DNA of 64,000 nucleotides, taken from NCBI GenBank assembly GCA_964019135.1, contig OZ025248.1, positions 42,153,670 through 42,217,669 on the forward strand. Reading direction: 5' to 3'. Below the pieces are notes generated by a model. The model was not told the origin of the DNA. It ran no database searches and worked only from the letters and a program-made list of their open reading frames with translations. The position numbers and the translations under genes are program-made. This stretch comes from Arenicola marina (Eukaryota > Annelida > Polychaeta > Arenicolidae). Below are positions 35,156-45,125 of the stretch, piece by piece (within the stretch, counting starts at the first letter, position 1; every line of letters starts with the position of its first letter).

Positions 35156-37543
35156 TTAAATAGATGCTGTCCAGCTCCAAGGTACATGTGGTAGTTTTAC
35201 ATTTGCATTTTTACACGCCTCTTTCCATTCGCGTGGTATACAATGAATCAAACTATAAAAGTCTACGAAATTTAGATCTGCATGATGTTTCTGTACAAAC
35301 GTTTCCCAACCGAATAAATTTCCGTTGTCATCAACAAGATCATTAATAAACATCACGCCACATCTAATAAGGTCGTGTTTTCGCTTTCGAAGATTATCGC
35401 TTTTCATATTGAACGAGTTCCAAAGTAGATATTCAAAAACCGTTTGCACCTCATTTAAGCTCGATCTGTATTTATACCATGCCATAAAGACTTCGGCCCA
35501 GAAAGGATTTGATACCGTTGTAAACTGTTTTAAAGAAAGGAGATCCAATTCCCAGCACATTCGACGTTCACTACATATAGTCTCACAGAAGAGTTCTTGC
35601 CATGAACCTTCGTTGGATATTAGTCTTTGTATCCATGTTATCTTAAGAGCTTGTATCTTCAGTTGTATTAGAGGCAGGTTTACTCCGCCTTTTTCGACAG
35701 ATTGGGCCATTCTATTCAGAGATATTCTGTTTTTTTTGTTGTTCCACACAAACCTACGAATGACATTGTTTATTCTATCAATATATTGTTTTCCGGGCGT
35801 TGGAAGTACGGTTAAGACATGGATAAGTTTTGGCAAGGCGATCACTTTAACAACAGTCACTCTCCCTCGTAGAGAGAGATTTCTTTTGCCATATATCGTT
35901 AAAACTTTTTCAAATTCCGCTACCTTGTGGCTATGTTTAATGCTAATCATATCTTGTAGATTTACACAAAATTTAATACCCAGCAAGGTAAACTCTCCCC
36001 CCCAAGAAATTGGCAGCTCCGAACATATAGGTTTTCTTTCTGGATCTCTTTTCCCCAGCCAGACAGCTTTAGTTTTTTCTACATTAACCTTTAAACCCGA
36101 ACATATGCCAAACTTATCCAACAGGTGTAAAGCATTTCTAACAGACAGCTCACTGCCATCGAGTAACAGAAACGTATCATCAGCATATTGTCCAATTTTA
36201 TACTCCCTTTCCAACACCGTAATGCCCTTAATCCCCTTGTCACGTTTTAGCGCCATCGCGAGCGGTTCAATACAGAGTATAAAAAGGTAAGGTGACAACG
36301 GGTCGCCCTGTCGGCAACCTCTGCCCAAGGAGAAAAAACGTGAGAAAAAGCCATTGTTGATAACACAACTAGACGCACCATTGTACAGAATATTAACGAA
36401 CCTGGAGAAAGACCTTCCGAAACCATATGAATGAAGCACCTGATTTACATACTTCCAACTTAAAGTATCAAAAGCCTTTTCGAAATCTATTATAAGTAAC
36501 ATTCCAGACCTTTTGTTGTCTATTAAATAATGCATGATGTCATACACCATCCTGGTGTTTTCACCTATATATCTACCTTTCAAGAAGCCTTTTTGGTCTG
36601 AACTTACTATATCTGGCAACACTATTTTAATACGACGCGCTAATACACCAGACAATATTTTGTAGTCAGTATTTAGCAGTGAGATTGGGCGCCAATTCTT
36701 CATAAAAGCTCTTGGCTTATCTCCCTTTGGTAGACACGTAATCACCCCCTGTCTTTGTGTTACGGAGAGAGTCTGAGAGTCCAATGCATACTGGAGGCTT
36801 TTTAATAGAAACGGTCCTATATCTTTCCAAAAGAATTTATAAAACTCAACGGGAAACCCATCACTGCCAGGTGACTTATCATTTTTCATATGCATCACAA
36901 CATCTGCCATTTCGTTCATCTCAATATCCCCTTCACACAACTCGCTTTGTGCAACGCTTAATTTTTTCACATTTTCATTATTTAAGAAAGATGCCACATG
37001 ACAGTCAGCTTTTTTCTCATCTTGCTTTCTGTACAAAGATTCATAGTAGTGCATTTGTTCCTTCAATATTTCTTCTTGCTTAACAATTTCTTTTCCATTT
37101 ACAAATAACCTATGAATAAGCTTATTCACATAGTTTTGCTTCTCTAAATTACAAAAAAACCTACTAACCTTTTCCCCTTCTTCATAATACCGTGATTTGG
37201 ATCTCAGAAACACACCTTTCATGCGCGGCAGTCTTACCTGTTCCAATTTAAATTTGAGTTCATCTAATCGTTCCTGACCCGATTGGCTATCTTCATTGCA
37301 TGTTTCAAGCTCATTGATTTGTTGCTCTAAACTAATCTCTTCCTGCTGCAAAGCCCTTTTCTTATGACTATTGTAGCTTATTGTTTTTCCCCTGATTTCC
37401 AACTTTAGCATTTCAAAGAACAACTGATCATTAATAATCAAATTAGTGCTGCCAGTACTATTATTCTCAGCCGAAACTTGGTACATTTTAATTGTATGTA
37501 AAATACATTCGGCTACCAGCTGTCCATATTCAGAATCTCTCAA
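35156..37543 (-). CDS. LINE B ORF2, reverse transcriptase segment (795 codons open)
   Basis: Uninterrupted frame covering the linker and reverse transcriptase that copies the element RNA into the target site. About residues 220-470 hold the catalytic core: GDKPRAFMKNWRPISLL (274-290), motif A FEKAFDTLSW (354-363), motif B GRGCRQGDPLSP (407-418), motif C YADD (453-456) and motif D region VEKTKAVWLG. All three catalytic aspartates are present. The downstream part has the thumb-like LRGRVTVVKVIALPKLIHVL and RRFVWNNKK stretches seen in L1/Tx1 elements. The frame begins mid-protein; the endonuclease lies upstream in broken frames, so this is a well-preserved part of a disabled ORF2. Confidence 0.93.
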   Translation of the reverse strand: MRDSEYGQLVAECILHTIKMYQVSAENNSTGSTNLIINDQLFFEMLKLEIRGKTISYNSHKKRALQQEEISLEQQINELETCNEDSQSGQERLDELKFKLEQVRLPRMKGVFLRSKSRYYEEGEKVSRFFCNLEKQNYVNKLIHRLFVNGKEIVKQEEILKEQMHYYESLYRKQDEKKADCHVASFLNNENVKKLSVAQSELCEGDIEMNEMADVVMHMKNDKSPGSDGFPVEFYKFFWKDIGPFLLKSLQYALDSQTLSVTQRQGVITCLPKGDKPRAFMKNWRPISLLNTDYKILSGVLARRIKIVLPDIVSSDQKGFLKGRYIGENTRMVYDIMHYLIDNKRSGMLLIIDFEKAFDTLSWKYVNQVLHSYGFGRSFSRFVNILYNGASSCVINNGFFSRFFSLGRGCRQGDPLSPYLFILCIEPLAMALKRDKGIKGITVLEREYKIGQYADDTFLLLDGSELSVRNALHLLDKFGICSGLKVNVEKTKAVWLGKRDPERKPICSELPISWGGEFTLLGIKFCVNLQDMISIKHSHKVAEFEKVLTIYGKRNLSLRGRVTVVKVIALPKLIHVLTVLPTPGKQYIDRINNVIRRFVWNNKKNRISLNRMAQSVEKGGVNLPLIQLKIQALKITWIQRLISNEGSWQELFCETICSERRMCWELDLLSLKQFTTVSNPFWAEVFMAWYKYRSSLNEVQTVFEYLLWNSFNMKSDNLRKRKHDLIRCGVMFINDLVDDNGNLFGWETFVQKHHADLNFVDFYSLIHCIPREWKEACKNANVKLPHVPWSWTASI

Positions 37544-37557
37544 AAGCGATGTGTTAA

Positions 37558-38304
37558 ATTTTCAAAATCCTTTACCTCTATCTGCCCGATAAAAATCAAC
37601 GTTAACGCTAACTAAGGAGTGATCTGTTCTATACCCTGATCTAATATCTGCCCTCTGCACAACAGCATGTATGTCTGAGGATACCAGAAAAAAAATCTAA
37701 TCTTGCTCTCTGGCTCTCTCTCTGCTGATTAGTCCAGGTGAAGCGCCTTGTGTGTGGGGAGTTAACCCTCCATGAGTCAATAAGTTCCAATTTGTCTATC
37801 ATTGTATCGACGGTTTTCTATGACATAGTATTATTCTCACGTTTATAGCCAATTGTATCTAGCTCAAAGTCGAGGACAAGGTTCCAGTCGCCACAAATAA
37901 TCATACTGGGGTTATCTAAATTCTCAATTACCTTGTGCATATTACAATAAAAATCAGGCTCGTCTCGACCATACACGTTAAATAAAGACAATCTATTGCC
38001 ACACATCGTTACGTCCAGTACCAATAAATTTCCTTTATCATCTCTTTTCACATTGTGTACATTAAATTCGAATGTATTTTTTAAGAGAATGGCCACTCCT
38101 CTTGCTTGAGAGGATGGCGAGTTAACATAGCATTTTCCGTCAAAACTCCCTTTCTAACTGGAGTTCTACAGACGCGTTGAAATGGACATCTTGCAAACAA
38201 TAGATGGAAGCGCGCTTTCCCTCGAGCCAGCTCATGACGTCGGTTCTCTTAGTTGAAGATCCGAGCCCTCTCACGTTCATACTACATACGGTTATGTGAG
38301 TCAT
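37558..38304 (-). pseudogene. LINE B ORF2, N-terminal AP-endonuclease segment
   Basis: The probable ORF2 start is the ATG at 38,302-38,304, reading MTHITVCSMNVRGLGSSTKR. This is followed by CLQDVHF, which stands where L1-type nucleases have the catalytic Q-E-T-H; here Asp replaces Glu. Further on come NVYGRD and MIICGDWNLVLD, the Gly-Asp-Phe/Trp-Asn block. A stop with frame change near 38,150, and two or more further breaks at 37,560-37,820, interrupt it. The domain nicks target DNA in living relatives; here it cannot be translated whole. Confidence 0.85.
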
Positions 38305-39257
38305 AACGACATTTACTCATACTCGTAATCACGCATTTTACATGTAGATTCCTGTTTGCATCTGTTATGGATTTTAGGCGAAATAGCGGAGTACGCAAAT
38401 ATATGTTATAAATCATAATATAAAACGAGATATAAAGGAATATAAAATTTACAATCAGCCAGCGAAGAGTACAGCGTTCCCGAGTAGTATTAACTCTTAT
38501 TGATTGAAGAACCTTAGTCACAACTTCTGCGATCAAAAACGTTTACTCGACTCGCGCTGACACATTATGTCCCCGGGGACCACGCATATACATATTCCAA
38601 CCAGCACATACCAAACGGAATGAGCTAACATCTACGGCGGACACGTGCATCAATACTGTACAATCACACAATAAGCAAACTACAGGCCGCAGTCCGGGGC
38701 CATATCTGCCAATGCATTAGCGTAATAGACCGACAAGAACAGTATTCACTCCGATCAGGTAAAAACATCGAGTAATTCTTATGGTCCATAGCGCATTGCC
38801 TCAAGAGGCACTTTCTACACAAGTTCTCAAATTCATTTTGCCTAAGCCTATCCCCGTTCTTACGCCCGGGCCACAACACTATGCGTGGTATGCTCATTTA
38901 TACCAACAGTACAATAGAAAAACAAACCACGGGTCAAAAACAGGAGTAAAACAAAACATCAAGGTCGGCTCACAGTGGCAGGCCGTGTTCGACAAATGGT
39001 AATGAGCAAGGAAATAAACAGCGTTTGACACCAAGCACGCCGATGGCATTTTATACGTCAGGCACAACACGTGCAGCTCTTCCACTCAGTGTTTACTTTC
39101 GCCATGCCTGAATAGACACGGGGCCGCATAAAAATTAAAAAGTGGCGAACATTAATGCCAGACAATAAAGTCACAAAATAATTACCATATCAATAAACAA
39201 TATTTTAACAACCAATGCCATCGGGTACTTACATAGCCAATCCCTGTATTTTATCCG
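38305..39257 (-). other. LINE B inter-ORF region, about 950 bp, non-coding
   Basis: Between the ORF1 stop (39,258-39,260) and the ORF2 start there is no frame related to either ORF. Most L1-type elements have tens of bases here. It could be a long spacer of this family or hold an unrecognised nested insert. Confidence 0.6.
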
Positions 39258-39527
39258 CTACTTTATCCAGTTTTCAGGGAGCAAATTAAGAGTGTCCACG
39301 GAGTAAAGCTTTCCGTCGATTCTCAGGCGAGCACTGTAGCCCGATGTCCGTCTCGGCGTGACGCTCTCATGACGGGGATCAGGATCCGGCGGCGATCCTG
39401 TACCTCTCGAGGAAAGTCCTCTTCGATGTACAGTTTACTCCCACGTAGCTTCGGCTTAGCCTTCCACACGGACTCTCTGTCTGCGTAGAAGGCGAAGCGG
39501 GCAATGATGGGTCGCTGCCTGTCCCGA
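39258..39527 (-). pseudogene. LINE B ORF1, C-terminal RNA-binding segment
   Basis: Reads RQRPIIARFAFYADRESVW and then KLRGSKLYIEEDFPREVQDR. This matches the end of L1-type ORF1 proteins, where an RNA-recognition and C-terminal domain carry an ARF...Y.DRE and a Y..EDFP..V...R signature. A frame change near 39,330 precedes RLRIDGKLYSVDTL and the stop at 39,258. The N-terminal coiled coil is missing because the insertion is 5' truncated. ORF1 proteins coat the element RNA. Confidence 0.8.
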
Positions 39528-39542
39528 GGCACATTAATATTT
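39528..39542. repeat. Target-site duplication of LINE B, 5' side
   Basis: Exact repeat of 34,449-34,463 (GGCACATTAATATTT), directly against the truncated ORF1. Confidence 0.9.
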
Positions 39543-40011
39543 AACAATAATATAATATAATCAATCTTTCTCACCCATGTTCATGACACCGCTGCCTACA
39601 CGTGCAGTCGTACTATGTGCACTCGGTGCAAAATGTACAAGGCTGTAGACCTCAACAACCATGAAAGGCAATATGCTACGATATGCACTGATTGCTATAT
39701 TATATGTTTTATAATATGCTTATCAAATATACAATATTATAAATTGATAGATTTCGTTTTAAGTACGTTATGACATAAGTAACAACCTATCATTGACTTT
39801 GATATTCTCTTCACATGTATGTATCAGTATTAAACAAACTGTTCTCCATACAAAGGTTATTTTCATAATGTAAGCAACAAGCCTTGATATATAATTATAC
39901 GACCTTGTGATAATCATGAATGTTGTATTATTATCACGAGTTGGTGGTCATGTTAACTAGTCCAATAGCATTAAATCTGAAGGCGGTCAAAATGCCGTAT
40001 TCTGTGCCCTT

Positions 40012-40063
40012 AATTTTCATTATCCGCCCTCGGCCTTGCGGCCTCGGGCCGATAATCAAAATT
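40012..40063. repeat. 52-bp hairpin palindrome
   Basis: Arms of 24 bases around a TTGC loop. From the loop outward the pairing is GGCC, a TC/TC internal loop, GCCC, a C/C mismatch, ATTATC, a C/C mismatch, AATTTT. It is present in copy 2 upstream DNA only; copy 3 lacks about 200 bp here. Likely the core of a small non-autonomous element, or a strong structure-forming site. Confidence 0.8.
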
Positions 40064-40133
40064 GGAGGGCTGCTTCAGCTTGATGTCGGGCCAATAAAAT
40101 TGCCTAACGCCCCGCAAACTCGCGCTATTGTCA

Positions 40134-40212
40134 TATTAGTCCAATATGATAATCATGAATATCGTAGTAGTCCAATATGATAATCATGAATATCGTAATA
40201 GTCCACTATGAT
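40134..40212. repeat. 31-bp direct repeats (2-3 units)
   Basis: Units around GTCCAATATGATAATCATGA; the equivalent place in copy 3 (55,572-55,685) holds four units. Confidence 0.85.
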
Positions 40213-41065
40213 AATGTACAACCACCTATAACCATATCATTTAGATATATCCCAAAATCGCTCTTAGATTCCTCCTTTTATGTAAACTTTTATTGGAGTA
40301 TAGTATCGAGTTCCGCACAATATATTTGGATTCCGCAAGTTTACGAACTGAGCTAGCTGAATATCATATCATAATCGCACAACTGCAAGTCATTTAGCAC
40401 ATGTCTCTTGGGTTGTATAACAGAATTCTGGCGACAAGTTAGCGACCGAAGCCACATACGCCAGTCTCATTTTCTTTATGGGGACCACGTGACATCTACT
40501 CGATAGGATTTCAAACCAATTGAACATTTTCTTTTTTTAGAAGGCTCATCATTCAATTTATCATCGCGAACTCAGGAATGGTGCTCATAGATTGCAGATT
40601 ACCACCGCTGTACGTATCACACCATCGGTTATGGGTAGGCATCCCATGCTGCAAGGTGATTGATGGCCAGCTTGACGTGCTTCCCGCCTAGCTCCTTTCG
40701 ACTGTCACAATGTTACCACGAAACCCAATCTGAGTAATTATTCTTCAGACAATCAATATAGCGCCTTTTACCGGCCGCGTAAGGTCGACATCGACTTCAA
40801 TTCGTCTTCCACCGGGCATTGAGCGAAGGTCGAGGCACGGTGATCTATTACTCAGAAGTACCTCGGTTTACAATGATGTTATATGGCTAGGTGAGGTAAA
40901 TCAGGTGAAGTACAGCAAAGTACAGGTTACCCGACAAGGATCATACGTGGCATATACAACTATTGACAGTTATCAGCAATGGATCGGTCTTTGCGGCATA
41001 TGAACTACTACAGTGTATCAGACAAATACTAGTCTGTAGAGTAATAAACTAGACAGTTCAACAGG

Positions 41066-42936
41066 CACCTATGCTATCGCAACTTTCAAACGCCCCAGTT
41101 TGCGGTTTCAAGTCATATGTTTAACCAAAACACGTTTCCCAGCGCTTATTGATGTGTTCATGGTTGGATTCATTCATCTTTACCAATGAGATGACATACG
41201 GACACCTCGTGACACCCCGGGGGCGTTTTCACATAAGCACATGGTGTAGGCCCTATAGCACAACTCGCTTCATTACCGTCTCAGTAAGTCCCAATGTATT
41301 TATCGTCTTGATCAGTTTTATTCTGAGAAATATCTTTGCGTTTTACGGATACTTAAACTGTTCTGTTTAATGGAGTGTAAAAACGAAAATTAACTCAGTG
41401 TCTTTTCCGTTGAAACATATGTCTTTTTCGCCATGGCCGTTCGACCCCTTACGGTCAGCATGTTGCTACGCGCGTTCAGGTCGGACATGTTGTTGATGTT
41501 TATTAAAGCTATAATGACTAACTTTGTTCCGTCCATGTCAGACTGCCGTCAGGGTTAACTGGTCTGAACTGACGCTTTTTGGCATAATTTTCTTATGCAC
41601 GGTTTGAGAAATTAGCCTATTACATAAAAGTCGTGTTATTGAATAGGCCTACCGAATAGACTACACATACATTGCGTATGCGCAAATTACATAAACTGTA
41701 TATATCAGCGGTCTGTGTAAGAAGGAAACGTTGACCTAACATGCACATTCGCTTTGGAGTATAACGGAGCTGCTCATTCCATATGACTACTGGGTCTGTC
41801 TAATCCCGTACCTTCATTTACCTATAACATTACCCACCCAACCCCGTAACATCCCTCTCCCCAACCAACCACTCCGAGACCTGGCATATATGGACTCCGC
41901 TTGTCAAAGTTTTCACGCAGGTGACGTCATGCCACCACAGCCGTTCGTGACGTCACGCAGAAAGATCGTGAACCACAACTTCCGGTCTAGCCCAGCCGTT
42001 CGCTATGGCAACCAGACTTGTATCCCCAATCCCTACGCGCCTGTGTAATGTATTCCAAGTATTGTTATATATCAAAGTTCTTTTTGTTGGTCCAGGAGGC
42101 GATAATATCATATTTCATATCATATAATATCGCATTTTAGTATAATCCATAAACTGTCCAATTACAAATAGAGCCTTTTTTTTTTATTAGCCCAAAAAGA
42201 CGTAGGCAGATACAGAATGTATTTAATCTAATTATCGCCACTGACAACAGACGGGTATTTTCGCCGCTTGTAACCAAAACAAAAAGCAAACCTGCATTAG
42301 TTGACATTTTTATTGCCATTTGATCAAGGAATATACATTTATTAGTGTTTCACCCGTTTGGGATGAACTTCCCAGGTTCAAACCACAATTAAGAGTAGTA
42401 AACATGACGAATGGAATGGCTCTATTGCGGATTTCTCACGCCAGACGAAGCCATGGTATCAGTGGTATCTGCGAGTCGTGGTACCACACTGGTTATAACT
42501 GGTTATAACTGGTGCCGCCCTCGGCGCCATTCTCTATTCACCAGAGGGCGCTCCAGAGGGACCTTGCCGTCCGAGGGGTAAGTCACGCGATCAATAATGG
42601 GATCTCGTACATCAGCGAGACGTGATAAACTTGCCGTGTCATTGGAAATTCACTATAGCCATTTGTGTTTCTTTTTCTATGGTTCCCTGCTCTCCTTGAC
42701 TCACATGGCGCCCAGTCCGGCCAATGACCTGCATTAAAACGGCTGGGGATCAACTTTATTTCACACAAGGGACACGATCCATCAGTCGTCAGACAACATA
42801 TCTCTGGCAATTGGTCGACTGTTGCGACACTTAGAAAATGTGTTTTATATAGAATCCGTCCTTTACAAGTTAAGAACGATATTGTTTCAATGGATTGCGG
42901 TAATTACGCACATATAAGCGTAGAACAAGTATCGGC
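41066..42936. other. Unit segments S2 and S2b in copy 2 (no gene)
   Basis: Matches 56,931-58,797. The second part (41,661-42,936) is absent from copy 1. Opposed small frames (42,137-42,508) have no known domain. The word GGTTATAACT is directly repeated near 42,492-42,510. Confidence 0.65.
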
Positions 42937-43592
42937 AGGGTACCAGTGGGGTGTGGTGCCATGGAAGGAGTGTCACAGGGTATAGGGCGGGGTGTGGTGC
43001 CATGGAAGGAATGTCACTGGGTACCAGCGGGGGGGGGGGGGGTGAGATGGAAAGAATGTCACCGTGTACCAGCTGGATGGGGTGATATGGAAAGAATGTC
43101 ACCGGGTACCAACGGGATGTGATAACATGAAAGGAATGTCACCGGGTACCAGCGGGGTGGGGTGACATGGAAAGAATGTCACCGGGTGCCAACAGGGTGT
43201 GGTGCCATGGAAGGTATGTCACCTGGTACCAGTGGGCTGTGGTGACATGGAAGGAATGTCTCCGGGTGCCAGCGGGGTGGGGTGACATTGAAATCATTTC
43301 ACCAGGCACCAGCGGGGTGTGGTGTCATGAAATGAATGTCACCAGGTACCAACGGGGTGTGGTGACATGGAAAGAATGTCCCCGGGTACCAGCGGCGGGT
43401 GGTGTCATGGAAAGAATGTCACTGGGTATAGGGCGGGATGTGGTGTAATGGAAGGAATGTCACCGGGTATAGGGCGGGGTGGGGTGACGTGGAAAGAATG
43501 TCATCAGAAACCAGTGTGGTGCGGTGCCATGGCAGGAATGTCACCAGGTACAATTTGGGTGTGGTAGCATGAAAGGAATATCACCGGGTGTT
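42937..43592. repeat. 40-bp minisatellite, copy 2 (about 16 units)
   Basis: Units of 40 bp around GGAATGTCACCGGGTACCAG and GGGGTGTGGTGACATGG. A 13-base G-run at about 43,029 interrupts one unit. Copy 3 holds about 29 units; copy 1 has none. Confidence 0.94.
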
Positions 43593-43626
43593 GGAAAATG
43601 TAACAATTACAATTGACTAAGAAGTA

Positions 43627-44088
43627 ACATCTACAGGTTAAATGTAAATGTTGAAAATAAGTGTGACGTTTATAGGTTAATTGGAATATTTAAACGTTAA
43701 TTGGAACATTTAAAGTTTAAACGGAACATTTAAAGGTTTAAAGGAACATTTAAAGGTTAAATGGACCATTTAAAGGTTAAATGGACCATTTAAAGGTTAA
43801 ATGGAACATTTAAAGAGTAAATGGCACATTTAATGGTTAAATGGTGCATTTAAAGGTTAAATGGAACATTTAATGGTTAAATGGAACATTTAATGGTTAA
43901 ATGGCGCATTTAAAGTTTAACTGGAACATTTAAAAGTTAAATGTAAAGGTTAGATTGAACATTTAAAGGTTAAATGGAACATTTAAACGATACGTATGAC
44001 GATGAGAGGGCAAAGATACCATTGAAAGGTTAAGTGGAACATTGAAATGTTATGTGGAACATGCAAAGGTTAAATGCAACATTTACAG
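43627..44088. repeat. 20-bp hairpin minisatellite, copy 2 (about 23 units)
   Basis: Same family as 18,855-19,425, with the CATTTAA-AGG-TTAAATG dyad at most joints and ATGG or AAAG loop variants. Confidence 0.93.
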
Positions 44089-44794
44089 ATGCTTGCCAAA
44101 TGTGGGCCAGATGTGGGCCAGAGGGGTAAATAAGGCTAGAATAACACGCTATTTCAAAAGTTGTATTTTAAGATTGCGTGATGGTATCAATGGGCTACTG
44201 CACACAAGAAATAACTGCCTACAAATATAAACAAAGGAACAAATTGTCACTGTAGTCCAGGCCAAAAGTAAGGCGCCAAGCATAAGGCGCATAAGATCGA
44301 ATTATTATGGCAGGCTCCACATGAGCGTATTTGTGTTGAAGTCTTTCATGGTTGCGACAAAAAGAACTGTGAAATAGCCATGTTCCTGGCATCGTTTGAT
44401 TTCCACTTTGTCTACAAGATTTCTTCCCAACTCTCGCGAGAGCCCCATAGGGAGGAAGACACTGAAATCAAATCAAACACGGGTGCCATTGTTAACGGAG
44501 GATGTGAGCTGGGTGCTACAGGGGACGACCAGTAGGAAATAAAAAAGATCACAGCTTCCACTGTACTGGAATATATGAAATACCGAGCAGCGTCAATTTC
44601 AGCTTGTTGTCTATTCTCTATTCTCTATTCTCTATTCATTCTGACAGGTCACAAGGCATAATACGGGGAATGCAAGACATGTATACATCTGTGTTCGTCC
44701 TTTGTCACAGTGTTTGACAGCTATGGCGTTGGCGCAACCCTGTTATGTACCATCATTATGGCTACATGTTTATCGCACATTGTAGGAAGGGACA
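44089..44794. other. Unit segment S3 in copy 2 (no gene)
   Basis: Matches 60,426-60,942. Includes about 90 bp (44,133-44,205) lost in copy 1, and a 7-bp microsatellite CTATTCT at 44,611-44,638 that copy 3 lacks. Confidence 0.65.
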
Positions 44795-45125
44795 AACAGA
44801 ACAGACAGTGGTATATTTCTGTTACAGCGCTACAGTATTCACCTAGACATACATAACAGACAGTGGTATAGTTCGGTTACAGCGCTACAGTATACACCTA
44901 GACATACAGAACAGAGAGTGGTATAGTTCTGTTACAGCGCTACAGTATACACCTGGACATACATAAGAGACAGTGGTATAGTTCTGTTACTGCACTACGG
45001 TGTACACCTAGACATACATAACAGATAGTGTTATAGTTCTGTTACAGCGCTACAGTATACACCTAGACATACATAACAGATAGTCGTATAGTTCTGTTAC
45101 AGCGCTACAGTATACACCTAGACAG
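44795..45125. repeat. 55-bp minisatellite, copy 2 (about 6 units)
   Basis: Same family as 22,497-23,490 but only a third of the length and without the 334-bp higher-order pattern. Confidence 0.93.

Larger units (their letters stand above)
34464..39527 (-). mobile_element. LINE B: 5'-truncated L1/Tx1-type retrotransposon with ORF1 end and full-length-sized ORF2
   Basis: Antisense element of about 5.06 kb. Its A-rich tail is the T-rich tract at 34,464-34,488. It carries ORF2 (endonuclease, reverse transcriptase, zinc knuckle) and the C-terminal part of ORF1, and it breaks off inside ORF1 exactly at the target duplication, so the truncation happened during insertion. It sits in copy 1 only; the matching place in copy 2 (about 55,288) is a TA microsatellite. 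This is the longest coding-type element in the window. Confidence 0.95.
18136..41065 (+). repeat. Segmental duplication, copy 1
   Basis: Runs from ATCGCAATTTTCAAACGCCC to the same word at the start of copy 2 near 41,073. Inside it are the 20-, 55-, 62-, 33-, 30- and 18-bp minisatellites; the 40-bp array and about 1.3 kb before it are absent. It is enlarged by LINE B (5.06 kb) and by a private 2.4-kb block at 19,493-21,893. Against copy 2, long single-copy stretches differ by only one to a few percent by eye. Confidence 0.93.
39543..41065. other. Unit segment S1 before copy 2 (no gene)
   Basis: Bases 39,543-39,707 are original locus DNA seen only here. From 39,708 the sequence matches 55,354-56,930. 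A private 200-bp stretch at about 39,932-40,136 carries a long hairpin. No reading frame of interest. Confidence 0.7.
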
